Shown here: positions 1 to 11,350 of the stretch, piece after piece
Numbering within the stretch: the first letter of the stretch is position 1
Layout: each line of letters begins with the position of its first letter
DNA from: Linanthus parryae
Taxonomy: Eukaryota > Streptophyta > Magnoliopsida > Ericales > Polemoniaceae
Assembly: GCA_023055425.1 (NCBI GenBank)
Contig: JALGPY010000001.1
Span: 112,945,057-113,009,056 of the forward strand
Direction: 5' to 3'
DNA: 64,000 nucleotides
The notes under the pieces: generated by a model
What the model was told of the DNA's origin: nothing
Seen by the model: only the letters and a program-made list of their open reading frames with translations
Databases searched by the model: none
Translations under genes and position numbers: made by a program

Positions 1-537
1 AGAGTAAGGCAGTAGCAATGTCTGAGAGAGAGACAGGGGTTTGGCAGAGCTTCCGCGTATGGCTGGTGTGTCCTCTTCTTTGTATGGAAAGGTTAACGTC
101 CTATATATAACGGAGAATGTGACCGTTGCAGTGTGGTTAATACGCCCATCAATGGCGGCTTAATTAGCTTAACCACAACGGCACGTTCGTCCTTATCTAT
201 AGGGACCGTTACAGCACGTTATGCGTGAATACCGGAACCGTTATGGGGTTGACCGGGTTTGACCGGATTGACCGGGTTTATGGAGCTCGTGCCATAAATC
301 TCTCAAAAGCAGTTACTAAAGGTCGCGCGCGGGCTTGGATCGCACGCGACAGGACTTACTCTAGCCTCCAAACCACTAAGTCCCTACAAATCCCGTGCAG
401 TGGTATGCGAGGGCCCTGTCTCGCAGCCCCCACATGGATCAGCGCGGCTGGTGATCCAGTGTGTGTGGAGCACAATATGGTGTGCTCGATGATTGCCACA
501 TGGCCAAGATCTGTCTGTTCAGAAAGCACTATCTACA
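1..537 (-). mobile_element. Partial LTR of a Tat-type Ty3/gypsy element, cut by the window edge
   Basis: This stretch is nearly identical to both LTRs of the Tat element further right; base 1 corresponds to 46897 and base 537 to 47431. It ends in CA, and the sequence after it is copia RT-RNase H rather than Tat internal sequence. It is therefore either the outer end of an element (the 5' LTR of a minus-strand copy) or a solo LTR. The first ~93 bp of the LTR and any rest of the element lie outside the window. It differs from the other copies by a 2-bp indel and scattered substitutions. Confidence 0.85.
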
Positions 538-1420
538 ACAGGTATCTCTGTGTCATACCATATGACACGTCTGGCCTAGTACATGACATGGCGTATCTCA
601 TGAATCTCATTCATACGCTCCTTTCTCAATCTAATTGGAAATATAATTAGTTTTTCCAAAGACTAATTCCATGTGACATGGGTAAGAATTCATATTCTTA
701 CATGTTGAACCATTTCAACACCTTGTCGATATATGTACCATGACTCAGGCTGAACAACTACTTTGATCTATATCCATATATTTTATAGATTGTCTTGCCT
801 AAGTCTATCATTGGAAATCAATTCTCTAGCCAATCTTTAACAGATTGCAGAGTAGAGACATTATTCCCAATGATTAGTATGTCTCTACAAACAAGACCAA
901 AAATGTAAATGTGCTCCCACTAACCTTCTTGTAAAAATAAGCTTCATCTTCAATTTTGATGGAACAAAACTCCTTTGATTGCATCATCAATTCGAAGATT
1001 CCAACGCAGAGAAGCTTGACTCAATATATAGATAGATTGCTACAAGCACGATGCTAATGGATTTAAGCATCACAATTGGGGAAAAGATTTCGTCATAGTC
1101 TATATTATGAAATCACATGAAACCCCTTTCCAACCGATTTTGCCTTAAAAGTAATCATATTACCATCCATGTTGGTTTCATCACAGCCCCCTTGCACCGT
1201 ATGGGTCCTACCCTTTCAGGTGGTTTCACCAAAGTCCATACTTTGTTGGAATACATGGATTCCATATCGCATCTCATGGCTCCATGCCGTTTTTGAGAGT
1301 ATTGCCCACTCGTGGCCTTTTCATGGGTTGTAGGCTCATCTCTATGAGTAATATATATTCGAGTTATGAGAAATTCATATTTCTTTAGCTCCTTGACATA
1401 TCCTACTTTACTCACGAAGT
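538..1420 (-). pseudogene. Decayed copia reverse transcriptase/RNase H
   Basis: On the minus strand, fragments in several frames recall Ty1/copia pol. Near 1155-1330 there is an RT start with the EAMRCEMESMY...KVWTLV type of motif, here partly mutated. Near 840-960 there is a degenerate palm motif (..DILIIGN). Near 541-600 there is the CTRPDVSY motif of the RT-RNase H junction. Stops and frameshifts are frequent, so this is a dead copy. It is interrupted at 537/538 by the Tat LTR. The gag and integrase expected to the right are missing, because LTR-like sequence follows almost directly. Confidence 0.75.
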
Positions 1421-1429
1421 CCTTATGTT

Positions 1430-2136
1430 ACTTAATTAGGTTGTTTCACAACACCTTGTGATCCTACTCATGTTCCATCAAAAGGATCAATGTTCTGTTT
1501 GTGGTTCTTGTACTCTTTCAAGTTATACTGTCCTCCCTATGTTTCTTTTAGAGACAATATCTATCTAGAAACACAGCGATTCGAGCAACAAACAATTTGT
1601 TCTCGATTGGAGCGTAGAGATAATATCCTTTATTTTCTCAGGATATTCCACATAGTACATTTATCCGACTTGGGTTCAAGTTTATCTGTAAACTATTTAC
1701 ATAAACTCCATAACCCAAATTCTTTATGAATGAAATAATAGGACATTGTTTCTTTTAGAGACAATATTTCACAACTAGAGTATCTAGTGACTTCAAGTCT
1801 AAGGATCACAATTATATTAGCACTACGAGAAGCGATTGCGACTTTGACATAATCTAATGTATCCTTCTCGTTGTGGGTCCATCCAGTATGCCATTACTCC
1901 TAATGCATACCCATGTGTTGGATCGTGATATCTCCATATCAATCCAACCCCATACTAATCTATAGTTGATTGTCCAGTTAATCAATATAATTGACTAGGG
2001 ATATTTAAGAATATAACATTTATATTCTAAGGACTTCATTCATGTTAATATATCTCCATATCGATAACGTAATGAATAGTAAGTCCGTATATATTTGTCA
2101 CGATAAAGTGATTGCCTTTAGGGCACAATTCCAACA
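1430..2136 (-). mobile_element. Truncated copia LTR
   Basis: Read on the minus strand, this begins at 2136 with TGTTGGAATTGTGCC, a typical copia LTR start. The segment 1780-2100 resembles 21245-21560 of the complete copia LTR at 20216-21615, so the two elements are related. The left limit is uncertain because the LTR runs directly into RT sequence, which implies a large internal deletion. A short motif around TTCTTTTAGAGACAATAT occurs twice, near 1540 and 1750. Confidence 0.6.
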
Positions 2137-2550
2137 TCATTTACCGCATCCCTTATAGACAGAGAAAGAGAGGGGAAAGAGATGGACGGAGGAGGGAGGA
2201 GATGGACGGACAGAGGATGGTGGTGGTGAGGACGCTGATCACTGGCGGCGGTGAACCCATGTGAGTCCAGATCTACATCTTCTCTCTCGAGAATTGTTAT
2301 ACTTCTTCTCTTATTCTTATTCTTTGCAGAGAGATGCAGAGGCAGTGGTGGACGGACGGAGGATGTTGCAGCTACATTGGTGTAGATAACGACCATTCCA
2401 GCTCCGATCTAGCAGAGGAAGACGAGGACGAGGACGCACTAGCGGTGGTGGCTCCGATCTGCGGTAGCGGCGAGCGGCGAGTGGTTCTGCTCCGTTCTTC
2501 TCCTCCTCCTCCTCCTCTTCTGTTTTATTCTTCCTTTCTCCTCCTCCTCA
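2137..2550. other. Non-coding stretch, purine/pyrimidine-biased
   Basis: Between the copia LTR and the microsatellite the sequence is rich in GGA/GAG on the plus strand and then CTC/CTT. Overlapping short reading frames exist on both strands, but they are low-complexity and have no recognisable domain. I see no supportable gene. Confidence 0.5.
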
Positions 2551-2850
2551 TCCTTCTTCTTCTTCTTCTTCTTCTTCTTCTTCTTCTGCTTCTTCTTCTT
2601 CTTCTTCTTCTTCTTCTGCTTCTTCTTCTTCTGCTTCTTCTTCTTCTGCTGCTGCTTCTTCTTCTGCTGCTTCTTCTTCTTCTTCTTCTTCTTCTTCTTC
2701 TTCTTCTTCTTCTTCTTCTTCTTCTTCTTCTTCTTCTTCTTCTTCTTCTTCTTCTTCTTCTTCTTCTTCTTCTTCTTCTTCTTCTTCTTCTTCTTCTTCT
2801 TCTTCTTCTTCTTCTTCTTCTTCTTCTTCTTCTTCTTCTTCTTCTTCTTC
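2551..2850. repeat. (TTC)n microsatellite, last 180 bp pure
   Basis: A pyrimidine tract of TTC/CTT with scattered CTG interruptions up to 2670 is followed by an uninterrupted (TTC)60 run from 2671 to 2850. The purity of the last 180 bp suggests recent expansion. The same tract produces the poly-leucine and poly-lysine reading frames seen on the two strands, which are not genes. Confidence 0.97.
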
Positions 2851-3166
2851 AATTTAGATATGATGTATGGATATCTAGAAGAAATTGAATATTTTGTAAA
2901 AAAAATGATTTTAGATCTGATTTGTTTTTGATGTGTTGGTGGTGTTGATGTTTTTTGTGTGGCCGTTGATGGTGTTGACTGCTAGGAGAGGTGGTGGGTG
3001 GTGGTTGGGAGAGAGTGATTGCTAGCTGTGTAATTGTTCAATTGCGTTCGGGGCATTGTGGTCCAAAATAAAATTTTCTTATTCGCTGTGCTCTCCCGCG
3101 ATGGGAACAAAGAGGAGAGACAGAATGGCATGTACGAATTATCATTTTTGTCCAAACATGTAATTC
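2851..3166. other. Non-coding stretch with no recognised feature
   Basis: GT/TG-rich sequence lies around 2930-3010 and AT-rich sequence around it. No reading frame or repeat boundary that I can support is present. Confidence 0.5.
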
Positions 3167-3168
3167 TA

Positions 3169-3421
3169 CCGCCGTTTCTTCTGGTTCGTCCTACTTTGAC
3201 TTTTCAACCCGTAATTGAGTCACTTTGACTCGGTGATTTAGATAGCGAAACGATATAATTTTTTAGAATTTTTTTATAGTGTTGTAGAATAAAGTTTACT
3301 CTACAAGACCATGCAAAGATTACCAAATTCTTGTATCGTTTTGCTAATCAAATCACCGGGTCAAAATGACTCAGCGAATAGTGATAAAAAGTGAAGTAAG
3401 CTGAAAAAGAAGAAACAGAGG
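3169..3421. mobile_element. Stowaway-like MITE, copy 1
   Basis: A ~253-bp non-coding element is flanked by TA on both sides (3167-3168 and 3422-3423). It has long inverted-repeat character: GAGTCACTTTGAC..CGGTGATTT on the left and AAATCACCGGGTCAAA on the right. Its terminal repeats (around CCGCCGTTTCTTC) are diverged. Related copies lie at 25104-25361 and 42913-43169. The TA target and TIR type fit Tc1/mariner-derived Stowaway MITEs. Confidence 0.75.
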
Positions 3422-3759
3422 TAGTATTTCGTATTAGTTTTTTTTGCTGACCATAATGTTTTCTTCAATCAATCTAACCATGTTTTGCCCCATTCTTCTA
3501 GAAAGTGAATGTGAGTTGCGAGATAGTGCGCTACTTGTTCGCTTCCCCATACACGTGTGGCTTTGTTGATAACACCACCGCTGTCCTTTATTACCATTAA
3601 GACTTCGTTACCCATGCGTCTTTATCCTTTCTCTCTCTCCTTGTAGTTCTTGTTTAGGTAAAAACGATAGGGTTAATTTCACTTTATCCCTCGTGGTTGG
3701 GGGTTTGTGCAAAAGACCTCCCTAGGGTCTCAAATGTTGCAAAACACCTCCCGTGATTT

Positions 3760-3761
<2 letters not shown>

Positions 3762-3802
<41 letters not shown>
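3762..3802. repeat. Poly(T) run of 41 bases
   Basis: An uninterrupted T homopolymer just inside the left terminal inverted repeat of the host transposon. Its length may vary between individuals or reflect assembly uncertainty. Confidence 0.95.
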
Positions 3803-3804
<2 letters not shown>

Positions 3805-4193
3805 GGTAAGGGAATAATTTTCCTTTAATGAGATCCAAAAGATTAAAATACTCTTACATATCTAAAATAATGCACTCATTTTCTCATCTCACTTTCCCTC
3901 TCTAACTCTGCTTTCTCTTGTCTCTCTACACCTTCTCCTTCCTTTATCTTCCTCATTTTTTCTTCTTTCCAATTTTCATTTCTGATTCAAGGATACAAGT
4001 CGTACTAAAATCTGAACAACGAATTCAAGAAAAACACACAAATGAAGGAGGATTTCAGTTCTATACCCCCACCAAAAATCAGACAAAATACACAATTTCT
4101 TTTGGGGGAGGGGGGGGGGGGGGCTGCGGTGGTGTTGGGTGATTCTAGGTTTCATGAATTGAGGCAAAAATTATATGTTTTCAGATCTGTGGC

Positions 4194-4198
4194 AAAAC
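4194..4198. repeat. Target site duplication AAAAC, left copy
   Basis: AAAAC precedes the LTR that starts at 4199, and the same five bases follow the other LTR at 21616-21620. This proves that everything between came in as, or later inside, one copia insertion. Confidence 0.9.
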
Positions 4199-4812
4199 TG
4201 TAGGGCTTTGATCATGGATACGCAGCGGAAAATATAACTTATCCATTCAATACCCTCCAAGGATCAGAGGAAGAGAAGCATAACGATGGTAAAGGAAGAA
4301 TCATGTTACACACCTTAGGGTTTCTCCTGTGATGACTTGTAACGTGAATTGTGTCACGTCTCTACGGTTGATCCATGCCTAGAGTTGAGATCTAGATATT
4401 CCTTATCCTTTGTGCTAGCTTGGAATGGAGGAAGAAGAAGAAGAAATCACGCAACACGAGGCAACAAGGAGGTGGCGGCCTCCTTTGTTGGCCGACGGGG
4501 ACGGGGCGGCGGCAAGGGGGTCGGTCGGCCCTCTTGCTTGCTTGCTCTCTCTCCTTTGTTCTCTCCCACTCAAGTTATGAATAATAAGTACATAAGTTTT
4601 GGAAGGAAGGAAGGAGAATCCTTTATATAGTCCAACAAATCCTTGTTAACTACCTAAAGGACTTTTTCTAGTCCTACTTGAATTCGGTTTAGTCCCTTCC
4701 TTGCAAATTAGTCCTACTAAGTTTGCAAGGTGTTGCATAGCGATCCTTCTTATTAATTAATCATATGAATTAATTCCCAAATCTAGTTCAAATCTATATA
4801 GCGTGTGACCCC
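4199..4812 (-). mobile_element. Copia element, truncated 3' LTR (left)
   Basis: Starts with TGTAGGG and matches 20216-20805 of the intact LTR of the same element almost base for base. The match stops inside GTGTGACCCC, where Athila LTR sequence begins. About 790 bp of this LTR and all of the copia pol region are missing. On the minus strand this is the downstream LTR. Confidence 0.9.
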
Positions 4813-5800
4813 AGAAACGCTTCCAGCACTATAAAAACTCGTCCAGTGCTCATCACACAAAAAAGAACTTACTGAAGGAGATCTCAGAGCACTCTCGGTG
4901 AGCACGGAAGCAGGAATTCAGAATCTACAGCACGCGTTTGATTTCACTATCTCTCTTATTCAGAAACGTTGTTATTTAATTATGTCACTTAGTAGATAAA
5001 CCTTTTACCTAGGTTCTCGGTGAACCTAGGTTTTCGTATCCAGATTTTATTATAGACGTTTGATTATGGATTCATGATTGTTATCTTAAATTCAGCAGCT
5101 ATATCTGTTATTCTGTCTTTGACTGTTATCATATATGCATGATCGGAGTCGCGAACCAGAATTGCTATAGACCCGAGCCTGTAGGTGAAAATGTCAGGTT
5201 AGGGCTAGGAAGAAAAGACAGGATTTAGTACCTTACCCTGATGGATCGGCCAGAGAAAGGGAGATAGGGCTAGCATAGAAAAACGTGAGACCGACTTTTG
5301 GAGAATCTGACCCGGGCCATTAGGACAGGTTAGAAACCCTAACAGGCTTAGAACGAGACTGCAGACTTAGGCAGCTTAACAGGAATCCGAACGTCTATAG
5401 GATCGGGATTACGTGTGGAATCTGAAAGGTCACTGCACAACCGGTACGTTGCACAGATAACGAGACTGCTGAGTGTTTTCATATCAAACCGAAAAACGTA
5501 AAATCTGTAGAAACCCGAGGGGATCCTGGAGCCTAGTTACCATCAACCCTAGAGTACAAAAAGCAAGTTTATTCCAGAAAACGTCACAAAAAATATATTT
5601 ACGTTTTTGCGTTTTTAGTTTTACGTAGTTCCGTAACAACAAACACAACCCCTTTTCCTCGTTTTTTTACACTTTGTCAACAAAAACTGATTACTCGAGA
5701 AAACCCGAGACAGTCCCTGTGGGATCGATAACCCGAGTTGAAATACACCCGGTACTACTTGATTTCGTATACTTGCGAATAGCCCGTAATTTGCGCATCA
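4813..5800 (+). mobile_element. Athila element, 5' LTR lacking its first ~555 bp
   Basis: Aligns to 17128-18118 of the intact 3' LTR with roughly 20 differences over about 990 bp (counted by eye). It ends in ..GCGCATCA, directly before the primer binding site. The U3 part present at 16572-17127 is absent here. The junction with the copia LTR carries the four bases CCCA shared by both parents (4810-4813), as expected for a microhomology-mediated deletion. Confidence 0.9.
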
Positions 5801-5806
5801 AGTTTT

Positions 5807-5824
5807 TGGCGCCGTTGCTGGGGA
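5807..5824 (+). other. Primer binding site, tRNA-Asp type
   Basis: TGGCGCCGTTGCTGGGGA lies six bases after the LTR end. This matches the tRNA-Asp-complementary primer site known for Athila/Calypso Ty3/gypsy elements, with one apparent difference from the usual GCCGGGGA form. Confidence 0.85.
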
Positions 5825-5939
5825 CTATTTTTACGGTTTATTTAGTAGCCAGAATTAGTTTTCAGAGTTTTTATTTTTTCTTTTTCGTTTTTCTCTTATC
5901 TAACTGCTCGTAATCTCGTTTTTCAGGAACCTTGAGTGA

Positions 5940-7858
5940 ATGCCCAGATTGCCTCGCGATTTGGTCACACCGCTCGACAACCCAGAAGAGCTGTTTACAG
6001 AGCAGAACCGCAGACACCAAGAAAGCAGAATGGCTCACACGGGCAATCCTGCTACCCTGAAAGTCACTGGCCAAGAGGTTGAACCTGAGACACGTACCCC
6101 AGCCGAGATGGCTCGGTACATTGAAGAGCTAGTCGCAGCAGGCTTCAAGTCGATGCTCCATCAGAGGACGTACAACCGATCTAGAAAAGCTTTGCTGGAA
6201 AATTTCGAGGTCCCGTCCGGAGGACACGAAACTTTGACCTAAAATCCTCCACCATCCAGACGGCACAGACGCACTGTCCGTTCCATGGTAAAGCCGATGA
6301 AGATCCGAACGAGTTCATCGGGAAGTTCGATGATTACTGCAACAAAGTCATGTACCGAGGGGTCGAGGCCGATACACTTAAACTGATCCTGTTTCCGTAC
6401 TGCCTGTACGGGGCCGCCAAGGACTGGCTCGAAAGCCGACCGCCCAAATCCATCACAACCTGGGAAGGGTGCGTTTCGGATTTTCTGGCCAAGTTCTTCC
6501 TCGCCTCCCGAGTGATTAAACTGCAGAGCGAGATCTTGTCGTTCGGTCAAAAGATGGGAGAAACGGTAGTGGAGGCATGGGAGAGATTGATGAGACTGGT
6601 GAAGAAGTGCCTGAATCACGGTTTCGGGGACGCAAAAATTCTGCAGGTTTTCTACCATGCCCTCGACAGGGACAACGCTGACAGAATTGACAGAGAAGCC
6701 GGTGGCAACTTTCTGTACCATGTGGACAAGGACGAAGCCTATGAATTGATGAAGCAATTAGCCAAACAGGATACCCGCCTGTTTGACGAGCGCAGACTCA
6801 CCGCCATGGCCGAGCCGGTTGCAGATGATCGTATCGACAACCTGACCAAGGTTGTCACGGACTTAGTGCAGAAAGTATATTCTGAGAAGAAGACGGTTGC
6901 AGTGGTAGACGGTCAAGAGCTAGACGCGGCTATCGAAGATCTAAGGAAGGAGGATGTTAACTATGCCCAGCAGCAGCAGTGGGACCCGAGCCGGTACCGA
7001 CCGGGCACGAGAGATCATCCCGGTTTCCGGTACGGAAATCCTAATTCTGGAATGTACATACCAGGGTTCCAGCACAAGCCACCGGTGCAGCTGGCCAATC
7101 AGACAACAGCCCCGGTTCAGCCGGCCCAGCCAGTATTGACAGCACAGCAATTCTAGGAGCAGATGAGTAAACTGGACGCCACGTTGCAGGCCATGAACGC
7201 CAGGTTTGCGCAGTCCGATGCAAAAATTTACACAGCGGTCAACACTTTGACTGCCGACCTGCACCAGACCAAAACCGCACTACGTACACTGGAGGTCCAA
7301 GTCGGACAGCTTGCACAACAGCAAGCCGAGAGAGCACCAGGAAACTTACCCTCTACCACCGTCAACAATCCACGTGTTCAGATCAATGCCATCACCACCC
7401 GAAGTGGAATAGCACTCCAGGATCCACCGTACCCCAGCCATGCACGTGCAGAAAAGTCAAAGGAAATCGAACACGAAGTATTTGTCCGGGAAAGCAACTC
7501 AGCCGACCGCCCCCAGCCAAAGGGCTCGGTTGAGAAGGATGCAGTGCAGACGGATAAGGAAGCAGAAACGGTACCCGTCTCGAAAGAGGTGCCGTATCCT
7601 TTGAAGACATGGAAGAGGGATGATAGCAAAGACTACCTCAAATTTCTCGAGATGTTCAAACAGCTCCAAATCAACATACCCTTTGCAGTGGCGTTGGCAA
7701 AGATGCCCACGTATGCCAAGTTTCTCCAAGATATCCTGTACGGGAGGAGGCGTATGAGCGATTTCGAGACGATAAATCTGACGGCAGAAGTGAGCAATTG
7801 TGTGAAGAATGGGTTACCAAAGAAGAGGAAGGATCCTGGCGACTTCGTCATCCGGTAA
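5940..7858 (+). pseudogene. Athila gag (capsid/nucleocapsid), broken
   Basis: The polyprotein begins at about 5940 (MPRLPRDL). It includes a Retrotrans_gag capsid region near 6350-6800, with the DWLESRP and ..VEAWERLMRLVKKCLNHG motifs that condense element RNA into particles. A proline/glutamine-rich stretch lies near 6960-7150 and a basic C-terminal part runs to 7858. The reading frame changes between 6242 and 6350. An in-frame TAG stands at 7154-7156. A further frame change near 7854 separates gag from the protease. Athila elements normally have one continuous gag-pol frame, so this copy cannot make a full product. Confidence 0.88.
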
Positions 7859-8499
7859 CCCTGGGAAACGCATATACAGGAAAGGCCCTGTGTGACCTAG
7901 GGGCCAGCATCAATCTGATGCCGTTGACAATTTTCAGAAGCTTGAAGGTCGGTGAACCGAGACCCACCAGGATCATGTTGCAGATGGCGGACAGGTCCGT
8001 CAAACAGGCATATGGGGTCATAGAAGACATTCTGGTGAAAGTTGGGGAACTGATTTTTCCGGCAGATTTCGTGATCCTGGACATGGTGGCAGGAGAGGTA
8101 CCGCTCATTCTGGGCAGACCGTTCCTGGCCACCGGAGAGGCTATGATTAACTGCAAGAGCGGGGAATTGACGATGCAGATTAATGAAGACAAGGTAACAT
8201 TAAATGTTTTCAAAAATCTTCAATTGCCTAACTACTATGATCACGAGGACATCTATGCCGTTGAGGTAGTGGACGAAGGTCTGGATGAGGACGAGATGGA
8301 CAAGATGTGGGAAGAAATCGACAAAATGTACTCGTCAGACAAAGAGAAGACCCGGTGTGAGCAGGCCATGAAGACGGAACATTGGACCACTTTGCACTTG
8401 GACGGAGACGGTGGGCAGAAACTGGCCCTGATCCCGTCACTCAAGGAGCCGCCTACACAGGAGCTTAAACAGCTCCCGAGTCATCTCAGGTATGCGTAA
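7858..8499 (+). pseudogene. Athila aspartic protease region
   Basis: Retropepsin-like domain with the catalytic motif as CDLGASINLMP near 7893-7923 and the downstream ..VPLILGRPFLAT motif near 8098-8132. It cleaves Gag-Pol in the particle. It lies in a different frame from gag and ends at an in-frame TAA (8497-8499) just before the RT linker, which continues in the same frame. The domain itself looks undamaged. Confidence 0.88.
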
Positions 8500-9521
8500 A
8501 TTGGGGATAACGATACACTTCCCGTAATTGTTTCGTCTCATCTATCTCAGGAACAGGAGCAGAAACTGCTGGAGGTACTGCGAGAGCACAAAGAAGCAAT
8601 CGCCTGGAAGATTGCAGATATCAGGGGGATCAGCCCCTCCTATTGCATGCACAAGATCAGAATTGAAGAAGGTAAAAAACCGGTGATTCAGCCCCAGCGG
8701 AGACTGAATCCGAATATGAGCGATGTGGTGCGAAAGGAGGTCATGAAGTGGCTGGAAGCAGGAATTATTTACCCCATCTCGGACAGCACGTGGATCAGCC
8801 CGGTCCATTGCGTGCCCAAGAAAGGGGGTATCATGGTAGTGCAGAACGAGGCTTAGGAGCAGATTGCACAACGCACCGTCACGGGGTGGCGGATTTGCAT
8901 GGATTAGCGGAGGTTGAATGAGGCAACGTTAAAGGATCACTTCCCTTTACCGTTCATGGATCAGATGCTGGACAGGTTGGCGCACCACGCCTATTACTGT
9001 TTTCTGGACGGTTATTCGGGGTACAATCAGATTTACATCGCCCCGGACGATCAAGAGAAAACTACGTTTACCTGCCCGTACGGTACTTTTGCGTTCCGTC
9101 GTATGCCGTTCGGGTTGTGTAACGCACCCGCCACGTTCCAGCGATGCATGATGGCCATATTCTCCGACATGATCGAGAAAAATCTGGAGGTCTTCATGGA
9201 CGATTTTTCACTGTTCGGGGACAGTTTTGAAGACTGCCTCGGTCACTTATCCCAGGTTCTGATCCGATGCAAGAAGGCGAACCTAGTTCTGAACTGGGAA
9301 AAGTGTCACTTTATGGTCACCGAGGGTATCGTGCTGGGTCACAAAATTTCCAATAAGGGACTCGAGGTGGACCGGGCCAAGATCGAGGTGATCAAGCAGC
9401 TTCCGTACCCGACAACCGTGAAGGCGATCAAGAGTTTTCTGGGCATGCGGGATTTTACCGACGGTTCATCAAGGATATCTCCAAGATCACGAAGCCGCTC
9501 TGCGTCCTACTCGGGAAAGAC
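8500..9521 (+). pseudogene. Athila reverse transcriptase
   Basis: RVT_1 domain of a Ty3/gypsy element. In order it shows ..IYPISDSTWISPVHCVPKKGG, FLDGYSGYNQIYIAPDDQEKT, the ..RRMPFGLCNAPATFQRCM motif and the catalytic FMDD motif near 9195-9209. Stops interrupt the frame at 8854-8856 (TAG) and near 8903-8905. A frame change near 9445 separates it from RNase H. The palm core is intact, so the lesions look relatively recent. Confidence 0.93.
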
Positions 9522-10241
9522 GTGACTTTTGATTTTGACGGAGCATGTCAGCATGCCTTTGACCATCTGAAGGAGAAGCTGACCACAGCCCCGGTAATCA
9601 CGACACCGGACTGGTCACTGCCGTTTGAGCTGATGTGTGACGCCAGCGACTACGCAGTCGGTGCAGTTTTGGGGCAGCGGAAAGACAAAGTCTGCCATGT
9701 CATATACTATGCCAGCAGGGTGTTGAACGACGCCCAGATGAATTACGGTACGACTGAGAAGGAACTGCTGGCTGTAGTCTATGCCCTGGAAAAATTCCGG
9801 CCATACTTGGTCGGGTCCAAAGTGATCGTTTTTACTGATCACAGCGCCCTGAAGTATCTGCTGGACAAGAAGGACGCGAAACCAAGACTGTTGCGGTGGG
9901 TATTACTGATGCAGGAATTTGACTTGGAGATTCGGGACAAGAAGGGAGTCGAGAACGTAGTTGCTGACCACTTTTCTATACTGGAAAACACCAAGCCGGA
10001 ACGAGTCCCAATTCAGGAAAATTTCCCGGACGAGCATATTATGGCAGTTAAGCTCGGGAGACCGTGGTATTACGCCATAGCCAATTACTTGGTAACTGGA
10101 ACGCTTCCAGAGGATCTTACCCCGTCTCAGCGGAAACGGTTTATTTCCGAGTGCCGACAGTATTTCTGGGATGACCCGTATCTGTTCAAGCAGGGGGCCG
10201 ACAACATTCTGAGAAGGTGTATTCTGACCCACGAAGCCTAG
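9522..10241 (+). pseudogene. Athila RNase H and integrase N-terminal zone
   Basis: Ty3-type RNase H with acidic residues in [41 protein letters not shown] and the terminal VADHFS. It degrades the RNA strand during cDNA synthesis. The region after about 9990 is the connection towards the integrase zinc-binding segment. The frame ends in TAG at 10239-10241 and differs from that of the preceding RT and of the following integrase. Confidence 0.9.
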
Positions 10242-11350
10242 AACGTGATCAAACACTGCCACTCAGCACAGTGTGGGGGTCATTTTGGGGGAACTCGCAC
10301 GGGCATAAAATACTGCAGTCCGGTTTTTTCTGGCCGACAATCTTCAAAGACTATCACGATTATGTGCAGGGATGTGATAGGTGCCAGAGGACAGGAAACA
10401 CGTTACACCGGGACGAGATGGCGATGACCGTGTGGCAGGAGGTAGAGACGTTTGATGTATGGGGGATTGACTTCATGGGTCCGTTCCCGTCTTCGATGGG
10501 AAATCTTTACATTCTGCTGGCAGTGGATTATGTGACGAAGTGGATCGAGGCGATTGCGTGTCAGAAAAACGATGCAGCTACGGTTGAGCGTTTTCTGAAA
10601 CGCAACATTTTTACTCGGTTCGGGACGCCCAGGGCGATGATCAGTGACGAGGGATCGCACTTCATTAATCGAGTTTTTGCCAAAGTTCTGAAACAGTACG
10701 GTGTGTCGGTTCACAAGGTGTCACTGCCTTACCATCCTCAAACGAACGGGCAGGCCGAGGTTTCGAACAGAGTGATCAAGAGCATACTCGAGAAGACGGT
10801 GAATCTCGGCCGGAAGGATTGGTCCCTAAGACTGGACGATGCACTCTGGGCCTACAGGACAGCTTTCAAGACACCGCTGGGAATGTCACCATACCAGCTC
10901 GTGTTTGGAAAAGCGTGCCACTTGCCGGTTGAGTTGGAGCACAAAGCATACTGGGCCATCAAACTGCTCAACATGGACCAGAATCTAGCGGGAGATAAGA
11001 GAAAAATGGCGCTGCTGGAATTAGAGGAATTCCGCAGAACGGCATTCGAGAGCGCTAAAATCTACAAAGAGAAGACGAAAAAGTGGCATGATCAGCGGAT
11101 CACGCCGAAGCAGTTCAACGAAGGCGACAAAGTGCTTCTCTACAACACGAGGATGCTGTTCTTTCCGGGCAAGTTGAGGTCTCGATGGTCGGGACCGTTC
11201 ATCATCAAGAAGATACTTGCATGGGGAGCATTTGAGCTGGAGAATCCAAAAGACGAGTCCAGTTTCTGGGTGAACGGGAACCGGATCAAGCCATATCTCG
11301 AGACAGTTGAAGTCGCCAAAGTGGACCCCGTCTACTTTGACGACCCGTGA
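10242..11350 (+). pseudogene. Athila integrase
   Basis: Contains the HHCC zinc region (..[12 protein letters not shown].. to [10 protein letters not shown], with a frame change near 10308), the rve catalytic core with [16 protein letters not shown] and the glutamate in [10 protein letters not shown], and a C-terminal WSGPFIIKK motif (GPY/F module). It joins element cDNA to the host chromosome. From about 10310 to the TGA at 11348-11350 the frame is open and well preserved. Confidence 0.92.

Noticed and set aside
225..650. Frame beginning MGLTGFDRIDRVYGARAINLSKAV, also at 47137-47463 and 62153-62503
   Set aside because: It lies inside the Tat LTR in all three copies and is open only because the LTR is GC-rich there; no domain, and the ends differ.
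2334..2888. Long poly-leucine frame on + and poly-lysine frame on -
   Set aside because: Both are translations of the (TTC)n microsatellite and have no other content.
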